Source: Schistosoma mansoni
Lineage: Eukaryota > Platyhelminthes > Trematoda > Strigeidida > Schistosomatidae
Direction of reading: 5' to 3'
NCBI RefSeq assembly: GCF_000237925.1
Contig: NC_031495.1
Coordinates: 35,557,511-35,621,510, forward strand
Length of the DNA stretch: 64,000 nt
Part shown: piece after piece, positions 21,836 to 34,077 of the stretch
Numbering within the stretch: position 1 is the first letter of the stretch
How the letters are laid out: every line of letters starts with the position of its first letter
Translations under genes and position numbers: made by a program
The notes under the pieces: model-generated
The model's input: the letters and a program-made list of their open reading frames with translations, nothing else
The model's database searches: none
What the model was told of the DNA's origin: nothing

Positions 21836-23160
21836 ACTGTCGACTTCACCTTAACACGTTTGTATTTAGAAGAAACGCGGGAATTTTAAGTTACATTCAA
21901 ATATTTGTTTTATTTAGTGTATCAGCAGAAAAAAATGTTGATTTTGTAGGGAAACAAGATTTTTATCAGAGTTATCCATTTATTAATAAATTTAGGTGTA
22001 ATATTTGTATTTACCAGTTAAAAGAATAATTTGAAATTCAGCCAAGATATACTTTACACTATACTATTATATGAAAGATTTGTGCCTACATTAGTAGTAG
22101 TCTGTTGATTTGGATCTGTATTGTGTTATGATCCATATTAACATTCAGCGTATAAAATATGTGTATGTTGAACATTGAGATGCTTTTAATTAACTAGTTA
22201 TAAAAACATTATCAGCACAGATCAACCGTACTTATATGTATTTATTATGTTGAAAGCAAACGATGGTGAAAGCTTGTTACTAAAAAATGTATTCACCCAC
22301 TGTTTACTGTCGGAATCGGTACAATATATGATATTACAAGCATATAGTACAATATCAAGTGCTGTGAACCAATCAGCCTTGAGTTATTACCCTAAAATAT
22401 TGATTGATCGTTTACTGAATTCCTGAAGAACGGGAGATAATGAGATATTCCGTCTTTCACAGACGAACTCTAAAGAGTAATATGAAGAATTAATTTCCAG
22501 TCTAGTATATTATAATTTTAATTTACAGATAACGTATGTTTGAATTGTTGTATTATTGAAAACTAAGGTATTGACCTGTCATATGAAGTGAATATATAAA
22601 AGTGTCTGTATTTGATGCCAATCAGTAGACAGAATCTAGTTCAGATGTTTTATTCAATTTTGAACTCTTATCTGAATGTACTTAGGTATTGGAGAAAAGA
22701 TTTAACGGAAGAAGTATCTAAAAGCCAAATCGATTGATCTACCCAAGGAATTCAAGTATCAATAAAAGTAGTTCATTTTAGTAAAAACAATTTGACTATT
22801 TATCCCATACGTGGGAACGTAGTACTGTTTAACGAAGAGTCTCATTCGACTATGATTTTATTTATATTCAGATTTAAACAAATATCTTCAGATTTCTTTA
22901 AGGTCTTTGAACAGAATTTATTTTTTTTCAGTTTATATTGATCAGGAAAAGTTTCTTTACTAAATATTCAATGTTGTCACCCAAATATCGTGATAGTAAG
23001 GAAGAACTAAAGTCTTTATAATGTTCTAAATTGTGAAAAAACTGTTTTGCATTATACTACTTATATAAGTAAAGTAGCCTGTATTTTTCACCACAAAATA
23101 TGGTAAACCATTTTTTCACTTTCACTCCTGTAACTTTGATGATTATTATGATCAATAGTC
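21836..23160. other. AT-rich stretch without recognised features
   Basis: Nothing supported on either strand. Confidence 0.4.
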
Positions 23161-23202
23161 ATCACTGATCACTTTTCTTGATAAAAATAATATCAAGAAG
23201 AT

Positions 23203-26012
23203 CGATGATGGCTTTCGTAGTTCTCCAAGTTTCCGCCCCATACAGTAGAACTGTCTTCACATTTGTATTGAAAATTCTGACTTCGGTGTTTGTTGATAGT
23301 TGTTTTGAGTTCCAGATGCTATTCAATTGTAAATATGCTACTCTTGCTTTGCCGATCCCCTCCTTCACATGTACATCAGATCCACCGTGTTCATCAATGA
23401 TGCTTACCAGATATGTAGAGGTTTTCACATCCTCCAAAGCTTCTCCGTCAAGTGTGGTTCGATTGGTGCATGTCGTGTTTGTATAGGAGAGTCTTGTTTT
23501 CCCCTTTGTGTTTATTGAGACCTACTACTGCTGAGGCTGCCGCTACACTAATCGTATTCTCCTGCATTTGTTGTTGCGTGTGTGATAGAAGAGCCAGATC
23601 ATCTGCGAAGTCTTAATCGTCCAGCTTCATCCTAGCTGTCCATTGTATCCCGTGCTTCCGTCCAGATGTTGACGTCTTCATAATCCAGTCGATCACCATG
23701 AGAAAGAGGAAGGGTGAGAGTAAGCAACCTTGTCTGACACCAGTCTTTACTTCAAACGAGTCAGTGAGTTGTCCTCCATGCACGATTTTGCAGTTTAATC
23801 TATCCTCATAGGAATTCTGTATGATATTGACTACCTTCTCAGGCACGCCGTAGTGTCGAAGAAGCCTTTATAGTGTTGTCCTGTCAACGGTATCATATGA
23901 TTTCTCGTAGTCAACGAAGTCGATATAGAGTGATGAATTCCATTCAATTGATTGTTCCACAATGATCCATAGAGTTGCTATTTGGTCGGTATATGGTCGA
24001 TCCTTATGGGATCCAGCTTGTTGGTCTCGAAGTTGGGTGTCTACAGAGTCCCTCAGTCTGTTTAACAACAACCTGTTGAAGACTTTCCCTGTTATTGAAA
24101 AAAGGGTGATGCCTCTGCAGTGTTCACACCTGCTGAGATCTCTTTTCTCTGGTATCTTGACCAGAAGTTCTTCTTTCCAGTTGTTGGTACTTGTTCTTCA
24201 TCCCAAATCTTTCTGAAAAGAATGTGGAGTATCTTTGTAGTCACTGCTACATCTGCTTTCAGTGCTTCTGCTGGAATGCTGTGTGATCCTGCTGCTTTGT
24301 CGCTCTTGATTTGTCTGATGGCCATACTGATCTCTTCAATTGTTGGTGGATCAACATCGATTGAGAGGTTCGTGGGTACTGCTTCGATGTTGAATGGGTT
24401 CAGTGGAGCTGGTAGATTCAAGAGTTCCTTGAAGTGTTCTATCCACCTATTTTGCTGTTTCTCAATGTTGGTGATCACCTTAACTTCCTTGCTTTTCACT
24501 GATCTTTCAGGTTTACGGTGATTTCCAGCGAGTTTCTTTGTTGTATCATACAATTGTCTCATATCTCCTTCTCTTGCAACCTTTTCCGCCGTCATTGCTG
24601 AATCTTCCATATATTTACGTCTGTCGGTTGTGATGTTCCTCTTCACTTGCTTGTTTGCTTCTGTGCACTCAGCTTGTGCCTTGGATTTCTCTGTTCTTGT
24701 TCGGCTAATATTGATTGCTGCCTTCTTGTCCCTCCTTTCTTCAATCTTACCCAGTGTATCAAAAGTGATCCATTCCTTGTAGTTGTGATTTTTGTGGCTC
24801 AGTACCTCATGACATGTTGAATTGATTGCCTCTTTTATCCCTTTCCAGTTGTTCACCATACTAGTTCCCTCTGCATTGAGTAGATCGTGCAAGGCCTGGA
24901 ACCTGTTGCTGAGGGCTATGTTGAATTTGTCGGGTTTGTCAGTATCCCGAAGAAAGGCCGTATTAAACTTTTGTGATGTTGTCCGCGCCGTTGTCCAATG
25001 CGTTTTGAGTTTTAATTTCATCTTGGCGACCAGCAAATGATGATCTGATGCTATAACAGCACCTCTCCTGGTTCTCACATCCTCCATCGTCCTCCTGAAC
25101 CTTTTGTTGATGCAGATATGGTCGATTTGATTCTGTGTAGTGTGATCCGGTGAAATCCAAGTGGCTTTGTGTATGTTTTTGTGAGAGAATGTGGTGCCAC
25201 CTATGACCATTTTATTGAAAGCACATAGGTTTGCAAATCTCTCACCATTTTTGTTCCTTCCTCTCAGTCCATGCCGTCCCATGATGTCTTCGTATCCGGA
25301 GCTGTCCATTCCAACCTTGGCATTTAGGTCACCCATCAGAATGGTTAAGTCCTTTGTTGGGCACTTGTCGACAATTTACTGCAGCCTATCGTAGAATTGA
25401 CCCTTAATGTCTTCATTGTAGTTTTTGGTAGGCTCATAGCATTGGATGACGTTCATTGTAATGCCCTCTCTCTTTGTTTTGAAGGAGGTTTTGATGATCC
25501 TGGCTCCATGTGATTCCCATTCTATAAACACTTTTTGTGTTTATTTGGACAGTATCAGTGCAACGCCCTATGTATGTGGAGCATTTTCTTCTTCATGACC
25601 GGAGTATAACAGAAGCTTCCCTGAATCTACTCTTTGTTGTCCAACCTTCGTCCAATGTGTTTCGCTGATTCCAAGCATCTCCAGGTTGTATCTTTTAATT
25701 TCTGCAGCAATTTGGATGGCTCATCCATCCCTCCACATTGTACGAACATTTCATGGAACTAAATTAATGGTTGCTCTGGTTGTGAGAAGGGGCAGCGGCC
25801 TCGTGGCTTCCGATGGAACTCTGTTTTCATCATGAGGCGTCATAGCTCTTCTGAATGAAGACCTTCTAACTCCCAGGGCAGAGTTCGGATACTTTTTTCT
25901 GGTTGGCGTTTTTTTAGCTAGTTAGTTTTCTACGGGATTTGGTCTCTAACTCGATGCACAACCCTGCTACTTTATCCGGGCTTGGGACCGGTAGTAGCCC
26001 CGGACGGGATGC
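23203..26012 (-). mobile_element. RTE LINE, nearly full length but lacking the 3' end
   Basis: On minus, 26012 is the 5' leader (ggggctactaccggtcccaa), followed by the endonuclease start near 25790 and the long intact frame 25336-24092: MGDLNAKVGMDSSGYEDI, QIDHICIN, ASDHHLLVAKMKLKLK (APE motifs), a basic linker, then RT with SDKAAG. After a frame change the RT continues to [38 protein letters not shown] (ca 23600) and ends abruptly at ETWRTTKAII. The C-terminal ~110 codons and 3' tail are missing, which is odd because target-primed insertion starts at the 3' end. Several stops and frame changes show it is inactive. Confidence 0.9.
24092..25336 (-). CDS. Endonuclease-reverse transcriptase fragment of RTE LINE
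   Basis: A 414-codon open frame within the RTE copy. The N-terminal ~100 residues are the second half of an APE-like endonuclease (GDLNAKVG, QIDH, SDHHLL), the next ~200 are the linker rich in Lys/Arg/Glu, and the last ~100 enter the RT fingers (IRQIKSDKAAG). The true ORF starts further upstream (about 25790) but is broken by stops. It is a transposon gene, not a host gene. Confidence 0.85.
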   Translation of the reverse strand: MGDLNAKVGMDSSGYEDIMGRHGLRGRNKNGERFANLCAFNKMVIGGTTFSHKNIHKATWISPDHTTQNQIDHICINKRFRRTMEDVRTRRGAVIASDHHLLVAKMKLKLKTHWTTARTTSQKFNTAFLRDTDKPDKFNIALSNRFQALHDLLNAEGTSMVNNWKGIKEAINSTCHEVLSHKNHNYKEWITFDTLGKIEERRDKKAAINISRTRTEKSKAQAECTEANKQVKRNITTDRRKYMEDSAMTAEKVAREGDMRQLYDTTKKLAGNHRKPERSVKSKEVKVITNIEKQQNRWIEHFKELLNLPAPLNPFNIEAVPTNLSIDVDPPTIEEISMAIRQIKSDKAAGSHSIPAEALKADVAVTTKILHILFRKIWDEEQVPTTGKKNFWSRYQRKEISAGVNTAEASPFFQ

Positions 26013-27480
26013 AGGCGGAGTTTGTCGGTTGGAAACACGTGTCATTTCCTACATTCACTGATGTTTAATACATGAAAAGGGGAATTCAGGTAGTTCTTCT
26101 AAATAAATGTATCTACTAACTAGTTTTTTGTACGCTACCTTCATTTGCATTTCAAGTTGTGTAGATATTAGTTTAGTAGTGTTTCTAATTATATGATGTA
26201 GAAAATATCAAAGAAAGTTCAACAATAATTGTATATGATTGTAGGTGGTTAGTATCAATCGAAGAGTTATAAAATTTGCACAGTAGTAAATATGTAACGA
26301 TATTTCTTTGAGAATAAGTATGATCAGCTCTGGAATTCAATTCTCCCAAATTTCCTGATTAAAAATTATTCATATTATTTTAATCGATACATTTCTGGAA
26401 ATGAGAGAAACTATATCCCGTTCAAGCACTAAATATATACTCAAATGTCAGCATTTTACTGGTTAAAATGAATTCAGAAATCATAGTAGTAATTTATATG
26501 TTTAACTCCTTTAATGGGATATCAGTAAGTTAAATTAAATCAAACATTTAGATTAGCATCATTGAGTAAATAGAGCACCTGACCTCTCACCAGATTTGGG
26601 TTAGATTTAGCTTTAGTGATAGACAAACGTTTTAGGGATTTATTAAGGAACTTATAATATAAGTAATTCTATAAGTATCTAACACGTGGGTTTGACCTTA
26701 TTTGTCTTAATTGAGTAAAGTAGATAGAGGTATTCAGTCAAGTACCAGCACAGTTTCGATATCACATCATATGTATCGAGATAGTTCTACGTATTTCGCA
26801 CTTAACCAACTATTTTATAACACGATCATTAAGTTCCGTCGTCTTGCACATATACTGTTCCACCTAAGTACATATTGTTCTCTTCTTGATAGTAGTATCG
26901 TTAACATTTTCAAAAACCAACCTTCTAAAAGCTATATCAACCGTTCATGCTAGAGAGTTGATACATAGATTAGGAAGCAATTATTAATGAATAACTAAAC
27001 TGAAGTGATACCATGACTTTCAGGAATGTTACAGTTGAAAATTGAACGAAAAAACGAGCTTTCAAAAAGACAGACAAATTTCTTTCGATACCATTTTTCG
27101 GAGCTCGTCAAAGTACGAAGTGTGTATGTGAGTTTTGAAATGAAACATATATAGAAAATATCCGTTACCAGGAACCATTCAGATCGATTGGGCGAAATTA
27201 TTTTGAAAGCGTTTTATTCGCTCAAAATTAGCACAATAATGCAGGCTTGGAAGTTTCAATAATTTTCAAGGATTTAACAAAAAATTTAGTTGTTTTTGGA
27301 TGAAAACCTATTTTAATCTGCTGAATAAATGAATAACTTTTAGGTAATCTAGTAGTATTTATTAAGGAATAAATTGGAATTATAAAAAAATAAATTGTAA
27401 AAGCCCACAGAGAAGTTCATACTGGTTAGAAGATTATTTTGATGTTTGTTTACTTCAATCCTTTACCATTAATAGCGATC
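26013..27480. other. AT-rich stretch without recognised features
   Basis: No known repeat or convincing exon. A plus-strand open stretch at 26711-26953 has no recognisable family and no clear splice context. Confidence 0.35.
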
Positions 27481-27508
27481 TAATAGTAAATACTGACAAC
27501 ACTAACCT

Positions 27509-27665
27509 TCAAAAAATCTTTTTGTCATACATCACTACACAAAAGTTATTACCATCGAGAAAGAGATGATATTCAACAATACGAAATTGTAGTAAGCTAG
27601 AGAGCTGTAATGAACCAACTTTACTAGTATTAGGGTTGAGGAAACTCATAAAACGTTTGGGTACT
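27509..27665 (-). CDS. Possible terminal exon, unknown
   Basis: On minus, after an acceptor-like 'aataacatag', the frame reads VPKRFMSFLNPNTSKVGS, then LQLSSLLQFRIVEYHLFLDG, NNFCVVMYDKKIF and stop. Composition is protein-like rather than low-complexity. No family is recognised and no partner exon was found. Confidence 0.3.
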
Positions 27666-27691
27666 ATGTTATTTCCATAAGTGTTCAACAT

Positions 27692-28575
27692 TATTCATAT
27701 TATTCAGTAAATGTTTAGATATGAGTTTTATAAGCTGTTTTAATTTAATTTGAGTAAAAGCTTGTTCTAAGTCTCTGTGACTACAATAAACTAAAAGGTT
27801 GTATTCCCAGAGATATCTGATTCAGTAAGAAAGATGACTAGAAGATTGATTGAAAGTAATCACAATCAACTATTTCTGCCAGCTAAACTCTGTTGGTAAT
27901 CCTCATCGGTTAACCTTTTTATTAAGTTCGTCAGGTACCCTCTGAAATCTTATGAACATTCACTATTAGGTATGTATCCACAAATAGTCATAAGTCAAAG
28001 ATAATTCTTCTTTTTAAATCTAAAACATACATTTTGAAAATCTAAGACTCCTAAAGAGTTACACATTTATAAGTAGATTTCCTAAAGAACAACTCATCGT
28101 CTACAGAAAAATACTGAATATTGTGTTTCAGAAAAATTAACACCTTTCTAGACTTTGATTGATTGTACAATACTTTACATTATTCTTCTGAAGTAGAATA
28201 GCCAATATGTATAACTTAGGATGATCATCGAAGAATATGTTACATATTTAATGACTTTTAACATAATTATTCAGTTAGAAAGATTTATTCTTTAAAGAAC
28301 ATCTGATAAAATATCTTCTTTTTTTCACTCATTATTATTTATCCGAAACCGTTGGTAGAATTTAGATCAGATATTGTTTTTTCTTTCACTTCAAGCTACC
28401 ATCTAAACTTCAATAGGACTTCTATTATCTGGTTAATTGAAAACGTTATCCAAAATCAAAGTAATGATTTTTCTCAGATTTCATAGCTAATCATAAACGG
28501 TTGTCGGTAGATAACCTACAATTACAATCGAATTTCTTACAAATTACTATGCTTTAAAATAAAAAAAATCTAAAC
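27692..28575. other. AT-rich stretch without recognised features
   Basis: Nothing supported. Confidence 0.4.
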
Positions 28576-28579
28576 ATAT

Positions 28580-28722
28580 TCAGAAGGGTTCTTTGTGGAG
28601 ATTTTAGTAATTTTATAGTTGAAATCATGAGTCAATTGAAGCTAGACCACCATGGAAAACCTGGAAGCACTGGATGGCCGTTTTGTCCTATTATGGGACT
28701 CCTCAGCAGTGCACATCCACCA
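28580..28722 (-). mobile_element. SINE-B copy 11, 5' truncated at the ribozyme
   Basis: On minus it starts at gtggatgtgcactgctgag and runs to the tail ending 'aaagaacccttctg'. CTGAGGA and stem II are kept; the GAAA element has become AAAA. Stem I remains perfect. Confidence 0.75.
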
Positions 28723-29272
28723 TTATTATTTCAACCTTCTCAATTACTATTCATAAAGTTTTTAGTCATAAAAATGAAGTACATTTTAACAGAGATAAAA
28801 GGAAATAATCAAATAATTTATTTAATGAAACTATCTATTGTTTATAACTATTTATGAAAAGATTTTTAATGTATACCAACTCTGTTCAGAAATGACTAGA
28901 GTAACATATTTCCATTAATAGTGAATAACGGTTATAATTTTACTAAATAACAATTGGTTTTTGTGTTTTAATATTATAATGATTGAAATTGCCATAGTGA
29001 TATTTCATATAAGCTTTCCTTTCTAAGATACCTAAAAACTTTAATTTTAATATCTGTAGGATGTAATGATTTAGATATTATGGTTCGACTTGATGATTTT
29101 AAATAAATATGGTGTTAACTAGGTTGTTTGTATAATAATTGATTTGAATGTGATATTATTATGTGTAGAAAAATAATATTCTGGAGTTTTGAGAATAAAC
29201 ACAAGGAGCTTCTTCATAGAATAATATGAATGCAAATGATAAAAAGAATAAATAGAATTTAAAAATTGGTTT

Positions 29273-29354
29273 CGGTGGATTTTTGTTCTCTGAGCTGGAT
29301 GGTTTAGTCGTGGAGCTTTCATCGTTCTTCTGAACGACATCATCAGCACAAACT
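29273..29354 (+). repeat. ~85-bp dispersed repeat, single copy
   Basis: Third locus of the unclassified repeat seen as a palindrome at 15.8 kb, here in the orientation of its left arm. Confidence 0.7.
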
Positions 29355-30000
29355 TATATAAGCTATTGTTATAGCTGGAAAAATAACTATATGTAATTCC
29401 TGTTATATATCATGGTGTATGCGCGTGATCGGAATGAAACATGATGCTTACACTATAACTCACTGATCACTGTTGTATATGTGTTTGTTGAAGAATTCTT
29501 ATTATACAACTTGTAAATGATATGTAGAATGACTATATTACTCATTCTAAAATAGAAGTATTATGTAACGTTGAATAAATTATTATTTTAATGAAACCTA
29601 ATAAGTAGTGTTATTTTAAAGGAGAATATATCAATGAATTTTAAACTAGAATAAAGTTCAGTGTTTCTAAGTTTTTGACTGACAACGAGAAATATCCTAC
29701 AAGTTAAGAATACTAATAGTATTATCTTAATATTTATCTGTGACGTAATAAGTTGAAATGTTGTCATAAAAATTTATTTGATTTCACTGGATAATAATCC
29801 GAAATAATATGTATGGAGTTGAGAGAAATACAAAGGCGATTTGAAACCAAACTATAACATTTCTTGGTGCACTCTTTAGGAAAGTTAAGAGTTTATCAGA
29901 TAATGTGTTATTTCCTTAGCAAGTTTAATCTACGAGCTCGCAGGAAATAAATTAGAATTAGTTTAAAACATACACTAATTGTAGGGTAGTATTTATCGTA
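29355..30000. other. AT-rich stretch without recognised features
   Basis: Nothing supported. Confidence 0.4.
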
Positions 30001-30004
30001 GATT

Positions 30005-30095
30005 GACATTGGTTCAAATACAGCTGAGAATCAAGTAGCACTGTGCAGTTGATTTGTTCTAGTATAGAACCCACCAGCAGTGCACACCCACTAAA
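30005..30095 (-). mobile_element. Old SINE-B relic
   Basis: On minus 'gtgggtgtgcactgctggtg' and the downstream words follow the SINE-B ribozyme region, but the core is eroded. Confidence 0.45.
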
Positions 30096-30560
30096 CTGAA
30101 TAACTTCTGTAAGAATAAATCTTTTGAATAACATGGAATAAATACGTATAATCTTTTAATGATGACAGTGATTTTGAAATCCTGTGTGAAGTGATTCATT
30201 TAACATTTACTCTTTGCAATTAAGTGACTTAACAGTACCTTACCTTGTAAATTAGCTAGATTCTTTGCAAGTTTCCCAATAGTCATATGTTATTGAATAT
30301 AGTTTAGGAATTATAATTTAAGCATAAATCTTTATTCTGAAGAGGCAGTTCACAATAGATTACGAAACGTTATAAATTTAATTTTTTTTACTTCATTTAG
30401 ATATTCTAAGCGGCACGAAATAATGTAGTTTATTCAACACTGATACTAAATCATTTAGTCCGATCGTTATGTTACAAAATACTATTGTCTGAACTGTGAT
30501 AGTATATATACATGCATATGTCTCCTTACAGAATGGTTACATGTTAACAAAGTTACTTAC

Positions 30561-30699
30561 AATTGTCCGCTTGCTTTTTGCCTTCAATATTGCAACAATC
30601 GAAAAGATTATTAAGTGTACAATTTGATTGTGACTTGACGTATCCAATATGAATAAATAAGCTGAGAATGAATAATAATGAACTTCTTGATAAATCCAT
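30561..30699 (-). CDS. First coding exon of a small secreted protein
   Basis: On minus the ATG at 30699 opens MDLSRSSLLFILSLFIHIGY, a typical signal peptide with a hydrophobic LLFILSLFIHI core, probably cut near VKSQS. NCTLNNLFDCCNIEGKKQ then leads to ADN, giving three Cys and one N-glycosylation motif (NCT). A canonical donor GTAAGT follows 30561, leaving one base of a codon. A short signal-peptide exon with small downstream exons is typical of schistosome secreted proteins, including micro-exon genes, but the family is not recognised and later exons were not found. Confidence 0.5.
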
Positions 30700-30785
30700 C
30701 TGAAATTTAATATATATCAGAAATATAAAATAAAACTTTACATTACCAATTAAAATATATACGGGAATAGAAAAAAACTCCACCT

Positions 30786-30925
30786 GTAGCTCCTCCGGGG
30801 GCTACTGCCGGTCCCAAGCCCGGGTAAAGGAGGGTTGGGCATGGGGTTAGCGACCCCATTCCGTAGAAAACCAACTTGGTAAAAAACGCTAACCAGAAAA
30901 AAATTATTCAAACCATTTAACGGGA
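30786..30925 (+). mobile_element. Isolated RTE LINE 5' leader
   Basis: It begins ctcctccgggggctactgcc and continues ggtcccaagcccgggtaaag and 'ggggttagcgaccccat', matching the 5' end of the minus RTE copy at 25890-26012 (read on minus). After 'accagaaaaaaattattc' the similarity fades. Retaining only the 5' end is unusual for a LINE. It lies ~90 bp upstream of the secreted-protein ATG, antisense to that gene. Confidence 0.75.
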
Positions 30926-31424
30926 ATAAAAAAAGGTATAAAAATTTATTTTACTAAAATTTACCTTTTAAAAAGTAAAGAGGGGAATTCTTTCTATTTT
31001 TATAAAAAGAAATTGGTATGGGTATATCAAAATATACAACTTGCAATAAATTTTAACAATTAAAACAATACTACTATAATTTGTCTATTTATACAATAAT
31101 TTAACCAATAACCAAATGAATACAAATAGGTAACCAATAATCTATTGGGTACATTCAAATTTTTTCCTTTTTTTGGGGGGGGGGAAACGAAAGGAGGAAA
31201 TTTGTCAAATTAACTAAATTAATTGGATTGTCTTTTCTATTGTTAATTATATATTAGTCTAAATATACATGTATGATTATTATTATTATTGAACAATAGA
31301 ATAATGTACATACTTTTGTTTAAATACAATTAAACTATGGTAAAATAAAAAAATATTAAACAATGAATAAAATAACAACAATTACATTGAGGAATGTTAA
31401 AAAGTAAACAGATGAAAGAATAAT
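30926..31424. other. AT-rich stretch
   Basis: Poly-A-rich, with a G9 run near 31175. Nothing supported. Confidence 0.4.
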
Positions 31425-31705
31425 TATGAGCATAGATGGATAGTGGTTAGCAGTGGAATTTAGGATGCACGTTTCGTCTTGTTATGGACTTGTCAGCTGG
31501 ATGTACCTGCATCTCAGAGTTGATGCCACTATGGGACCCGAACCCAGTATGGTTGGCTTCAAACACCATCGAGTTATCCACTTAGCTACTGAGTCGTGAA
31601 AGCCACTTACTTGCGCAATGGGGTGAAGTTTAAATTAACCTGGTATTGTTTACTTGAATCTTCCCATTGATGTTTAGGACTACAAGTCACTATCTATCTT
31701 TGCTT
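31425..31705 (-). mobile_element. Full-length Sm-alpha SINE
   Basis: Read on minus: tRNA-like head with 'agtagctaagtggataact' (A-box region) and 'gggttcgggtccc' (B box), then 'gatgcaggtacatccagctg', the hammerhead region at about 31462-31515 and the 'ccactatccatctatgctc' end. One core base is changed (CTGACAA). It shows that Sm-alpha, like SINE-B, is a tRNA-headed SINE with an internal hammerhead. Confidence 0.8.
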
Positions 31706-33669
31706 AGTTTGTACGAATATTCATCAAGGTTAGAACGAATAGCTTGACAAAAATTGGGCACCGAGTATAGAGAAGTCATTATATGTGAAAAATTATATTT
31801 GAAATAGTCTCAGCGATTGAAATTTAAATAATTCCAACATTTCGTCAGAGAAATAATCAAAATCATCAAAGAAATATATAGTGTTTTTTAACAATCATAT
31901 CAAAATCTATACTACGTTAAATCAATCATATTTGGATGTTGAATTTTTGTAAACAGGATAATATGAGTCAGTTGAATGAGGATCAAGTGAAAAGTTCAAC
32001 GATGTGAAATAAAACGAGACTGGATGAATTTTGTGTTTGTGTGCGTATGTATGTATGTGTAAGATGAGTTATTAATGAATGATATTCGGTGTTGATATGT
32101 TTCTATGTGAAGTAAAAATAAGAATAAAAGTGCAAATTGAAGGTTGAAAAGTTGTTTCTGAATCATCGAATTGCAAGTAAAAATGAGAATCATCAAGTAC
32201 ATAATTGTAATGCTTGTGAATTGAGGCGATGTCGAGGCAATCTGCACAGTATGCACATATACCAATAATATACTGATCAATTGAGGTGCTAAATAACAAT
32301 AGGTTTTTCAACAGGCAAGAGTTTATGATGAAAATTTCTGATGAACGGTACAGCGCCTCAATGAAGTTAATATAAGTATATTTTGATTAACTCCATTGAT
32401 GAAAACTGATGAAAGTCATGTCCTGCGTGGTCAGACACATTGAGAGTAGTAAATTAGCTTGCTGATGATATTAGTTGTGCATCATACTATATCACAAACC
32501 CCCTAATATTGGAATGTGAGCTCAATGAATTGAGTTAGGTATCGTGCTCACTATTAAACAAGTCCGCTCTAATTTAATAGGCAAATTTTATTAAAACAGC
32601 TTTTTGGCCGGAAACTAGATTTTGTTTTTTATAATTATTATTTGAAGCACCACTAAAATAATTTCATTCCAATTGTAGACTCCTCAGCAATATGAATCAT
32701 TTACTACACCTAAAATTGATCTTATATCTTTGCGATCATGAATATACAGATAATAATTCTTTAGCTAGGACAATACGACCGTTTTCTATTCAATAGTTTT
32801 AAACATTATTTATGATTCACTAATTCATATAAACTGTTAACTTTCTAGCATGAAATCTGAGAAATATGAAAGTGATTCTGGACCTTGGATAGTTTGTTTT
32901 ACTTAAATCATACAAGATTTAAGTGCTGTAAACGAGTTACATATAAAAAAGATGATAAAAAGAACTTTCAGTCACCGGTTAAAAGATGATTTCAAAGCAT
33001 TAGTTTATAAAAACAAAACGTTTAAAAAAATGCATTCATTACATTTTGAGGACAGTCTTATTGTTAATTCATTTCTGATGAAATGTAATTACAAAGCGTT
33101 TTAAGAAAAAACAGTTTTATCCTTTAAGTGTTTTTTTTTGTAATGGTTTTTAAGGCATGGGAACACATTATTAACTGTAATAATATTGTTATTATCAAAT
33201 ATATTTATTCCATTATTTATTAACTAGTAGGTATTGGTTCTCATGGCAACTTATATCATTGTTTATAACGAAGACGAAAAAAGATGCAGAATAACTATTA
33301 TCCTCTTTTCTAGATTAACAATAAATAACCTTAATTATTAAAGACATATGAACTCAGTGTTACAAGGATAACCAATAATTTTGAAAGTTGAAACAATTTA
33401 ATGGAAGTAGAGCATGTTTCCTTTACTCTCTTTTGATTATTTTTTTTTCATTTCAATATAATTGTTTAAACTGTTTGGTATTTCTTTTTATTTCAATTAG
33501 GTCATGAATTAAGGTAATCAAAATATAACGGTATGGTAACAGTAATAGTAATGGTGTAATAGGAGAACAATTATTTCAAAGTATTCATAATAATATTCAG
33601 TAAACTGTAACTTTAGCAACTGTAAATTACTTATTTCAACAGGTTAAAAATGTATTGGAATTGATATCT
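31706..33669. other. AT-rich stretch
   Basis: Contains a GTAT/TGTG-rich simple repeat at 32030-32062 and an eroded SINE-B remnant at about 32640-32710 (minus, 'attgctgaggagtctac'). No exon was supported. Confidence 0.4.
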
Positions 33670-33674
33670 GTGCT

Positions 33675-33735
33675 GAGAATTCTATATTGTATCAGATTAT
33701 AATATTGAATAGAGCTATTAATAATAATAATACAT
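33675..33735 (+). repeat. ~60-bp direct repeat, copy 1
   Basis: 'gagaattctatattgta' followed by 'atattgaatagagctattaa' recurs at 34078-34136. Both copies carry or nearly carry an AATAAA signal, so they may be duplicated 3' ends of a gene or retroelement. Confidence 0.55.
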
Positions 33736-33865
33736 ATATGCACAAGGCGGCTTGCTTGAATATCTGGGCTACCTGTTTCTTGTCATCTAGATATTTTAAC
33801 AAGTTATCTGTCTTCTTGCTTGTTTTCACTGATCATTATTTCAATTAATTGCATAACCTATTCAG

Positions 33866-33960
33866 GTGCGTTTGTGAAAAATTCACGAACATTCGCTGTA
33901 CAAGTTACAAAAATATACGATCGGAGACATCGTGATGGCTGGCAATATGCATTGAAATAA
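33866..33960 (+). CDS. Possible terminal exon, unknown
   Basis: After 'aacctattcag' the frame (two bases finishing a codon) reads AFVKNSRTFAVQVTKIYD, then RRHRDGWQYALK and stop. The composition is clearly protein-like and the acceptor is acceptable. No family recognised; upstream exons not found. It lies between the two ~60-bp direct repeats. Confidence 0.4.
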
Positions 33961-34077
33961 ATGAATATTATTCAGATGTCGACTTCTGAAATGCTAATAT
34001 CTAACAGGCAATCACTCAATATTTATCGTCAATATCTGTCAAGAGATAAGAAACGGAAACTTACTGAAATACTCTGG

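Noticed and set aside
30786-30870. HDV-like ribozyme in the RTE leader
   Set aside because: Some pairings fit (CCGG/CCGG around an 8-base loop, ATGGGGT/ACCCCAT as a P4-like stem), but extra bases separate the P3-like and P1-like strands and no clear catalytic C junction was found. Kept only as a structured leader.
31996-32311. Overlapping minus-strand frames near 32 kb
   Set aside because: They consist largely of simple-repeat-derived His/Thr/Ile and lack splice signals or recognisable motifs.
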